Below are positions 5,713 to 6,575 of a stretch of DNA of 6,575 nt, one piece after another. The stretch is from assembly GCA_005777415.1 (NCBI GenBank), contig SXMI01000221.1, forward strand, positions 1 to 6,575, read 5' to 3'. Position numbers and translations under genes: made by a program. The DNA is from Actinomycetota bacterium. GTDB taxonomy: Bacteria > Actinomycetota > Acidimicrobiia > Acidimicrobiales > Microtrichaceae. The notes below the pieces were generated by a model, which saw nothing but the letters and a program-made list of their open reading frames with translations, searched no databases and was not told the DNA's origin. The number at the start of each line of letters is the position of its first letter. Within the stretch, counting starts at the first letter, position 1.

Positions 5713-6153
5713 GTGGCCCGCACCCGGAGGAACTCCGTCGCCGAGTTCGCCGCCGACCGCCCCGGCGTGGTCGTCACGGTGGTGGTCGTGGCCGGGCTGG
5801 TGTTCGCGGCCGGCATCGGGAAGCTGCTCGCCGACCGCCGGGCGGATGCGATCGCCGAGGAACGCGCCGGGCAGGTCGCGGTGCTCCTGGAAGGCTCCGT
5901 ACCGTCCGAGTACCTGACGCTCAACGCCGGGACCGGTGAGCGCGGCGACGCTCCCGGCCGGCTCGGCGACGCCGCCGACCTCGAGAGCGTCGTGGCCGGC
6001 TCGCAAGTGGCCTTCCTCCGGTTCCAACCCGACGGCTGGTGGTCGGCATTCGCCGAGCGGTGCGTGGTGGCCGAGGTCCGCGCCGACGACCTCGTCGTCC
6101 GCGTCGAGAAGCTGGCCTGCGCTCGAGTTCCATCACCCCCGGACGCGCCCTGA
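5713..6153 (+). CDS. Single-pass membrane protein of unknown function
   Basis: A 146-residue protein that I do not recognise. A basic N-terminus (RTRR, residues 3-6) precedes one strongly hydrophobic segment (about 19-40, rich in Val), which should be a signal anchor. The rest is a soluble domain ending in a beta-like stretch, roughly residues 96-136, with FQPDGWWSAF (104-113) and two cysteines, Cys117 and Cys136, that could pair if the domain is outside the cell. DRR just after the helix (41-43) makes the topology ambiguous. The GTG at 5713 (MARTRR) is preferred; the in-frame GTG at 5698 would add five residues and start only 6 bases after the hairpin. The ilvD start is 35 bases downstream, but ilvD seems to have its own promoter, so the pair need not be functionally linked. 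Confidence 0.7.
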   Translation: MARTRRNSVAEFAADRPGVVVTVVVVAGLVFAAGIGKLLADRRADAIAEERAGQVAVLLEGSVPSEYLTLNAGTGERGDAPGRLGDAADLESVVAGSQVAFLRFQPDGWWSAFAERCVVAEVRADDLVVRVEKLACARVPSPPDAP

Positions 6154-6175
6154 GGGGGATCGCGGAAGGGTGTCC

Positions 6176-6181
6176 TAGGGT
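6176..6181 (+). promoter_or_regulatory. Putative -10 box (TAGGGT) for leaderless ilvD
   Basis: TAGGGT matches TANNNT and is followed by 7 bases and the ATG at 6189. The nearest purine-rich stretch, GGAAGGG at about 6164-6170, is some 18 bases from the start codon, too far to work as a ribosome binding site. Transcription beginning at or beside the ATG is the simplest reading. Confidence 0.5.
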
Positions 6182-6188
6182 GTCGACC

Positions 6189-6575
6189 ATGGCCGAGCCG
6201 ACCGACCCCGACCTCAAGATCCGCTCCCACGACGTCACCGACTTCCCCAACCGGGCCCCGGCGCGGGCCATGCTGCGGGCGATCGGCATGACCGACGACG
6301 ACTGGGACCGCCCCCAGATCGGCGTGGTGTCCTCCTGGAACGAGGTCACCCCCTGCAACATGCCGCTCGACCGGCTGGCCAAGCGATCCAAGGACGGGGT
6401 GCGGGCCGCCGGCGGGTTCCCCGTCGAGTTCTGCACGATCGCCGTGTCCGACGGCATCTCGATGGGCCACGAGGGGATGCGGGCCTCGCTCGTCTCCCGT
6501 GAGGTGATCGCCGACTCGGTCGAGACGGTCCTGCACGCCGAGCGCTTCGACGGCATGGTCACCTTCGCCGGCTGC
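6189..6575 (+). CDS. ilvD: Dihydroxy-acid dehydratase, N-terminal part (runs off the window)
   Basis: The first 129 codons of an enzyme that normally has about 560-620 residues. It dehydrates 2,3-dihydroxy-isovalerate and 2,3-dihydroxy-3-methylvalerate to the 2-oxo acids that precede valine, leucine and isoleucine, using an Fe-S cluster and Mg2+ in the cytoplasm. Family landmarks are clear: SSWNEVTPCN (48-57, cluster cysteine Cys56), AGGFPVEF (74-81), VSDGISMGHEGM (86-97, with Asp88 a likely Mg ligand) and SREVIADSVE (103-112). The last codon in the window is the Cys of the GCDK motif (Cys129), the second cluster cysteine. Sugar-acid dehydratases (Edd type) share the fold, but these motifs and the short N-terminus fit IlvD best. 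The reading frame is intact throughout. Confidence 0.95.
   Translation, partial: MAEPTDPDLKIRSHDVTDFPNRAPARAMLRAIGMTDDDWDRPQIGVVSSWNEVTPCNMPLDRLAKRSKDGVRAAGGFPVEFCTIAVSDGISMGHEGMRASLVSREVIADSVETVLHAERFDGMVTFAGC

Noticed and set aside
5634..6536. Minus-strand frame of 300 codons
   Set aside because: It is antisense to the membrane protein gene and to ilvD, and the ilvD frame is certain from its conserved motifs.

Overview
The window is very GC-rich, with G/C strongly favoured at third codon positions, and holds eight genes packed almost edge to edge. It looks like actinobacterial chromosome, possibly Acidimicrobiia or a relative. Three things point there: the C-terminus of a GatB-type amidotransferase subunit, a small protein like the Rv0909/MT0933 antitoxin family, and several genes with a TANNNT-like -10 box 5-7 bases before the start codon and no Shine-Dalgarno, the arrangement of leaderless actinobacterial transcripts. 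The class-level placement is a guess. No mobile element, CRISPR array, tRNA or rRNA was seen.

Layout, left to right. Bases 1-148 are the 3' end of a gatB-like gene (+). Six bases later comes a TauE/SafE-type (TSUP) membrane permease (155-907, +). It is followed by an unrecognised lipoprotein (931-1563, +) with what looks like its own leaderless promoter. Two genes on the minus strand converge on the lipoprotein and probably form an operon: a HerA/DUF853-like ATPase of 815 residues (2940-5387) and, 26 bases downstream, a DinF-type MATE efflux transporter (1603-2913). A 95-base divergent intergenic region separates the ATPase from a 55-residue Asp/Lys-rich antitoxin-like protein (5483-5650, +). 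Two candidate hairpins follow that gene, then a single-pass membrane protein (5713-6153, +) and the first 129 codons of ilvD, dihydroxy-acid dehydratase (6189 to the window end, +).

Housekeeping functions (aminoacyl-tRNA amidation, branched-chain amino acid synthesis) bracket transport and envelope genes and one large ATPase. I see no complete defence or mobile system. The items most worth following are the recurring leaderless promoter pattern, the ATPase with its repeat linker, coiled-coil hairpin and conserved-looking tail, the dyad around that ATPase's start, and the orphan antitoxin-like gene, which has an internal exact duplication and is the only gene here with a strong Shine-Dalgarno.
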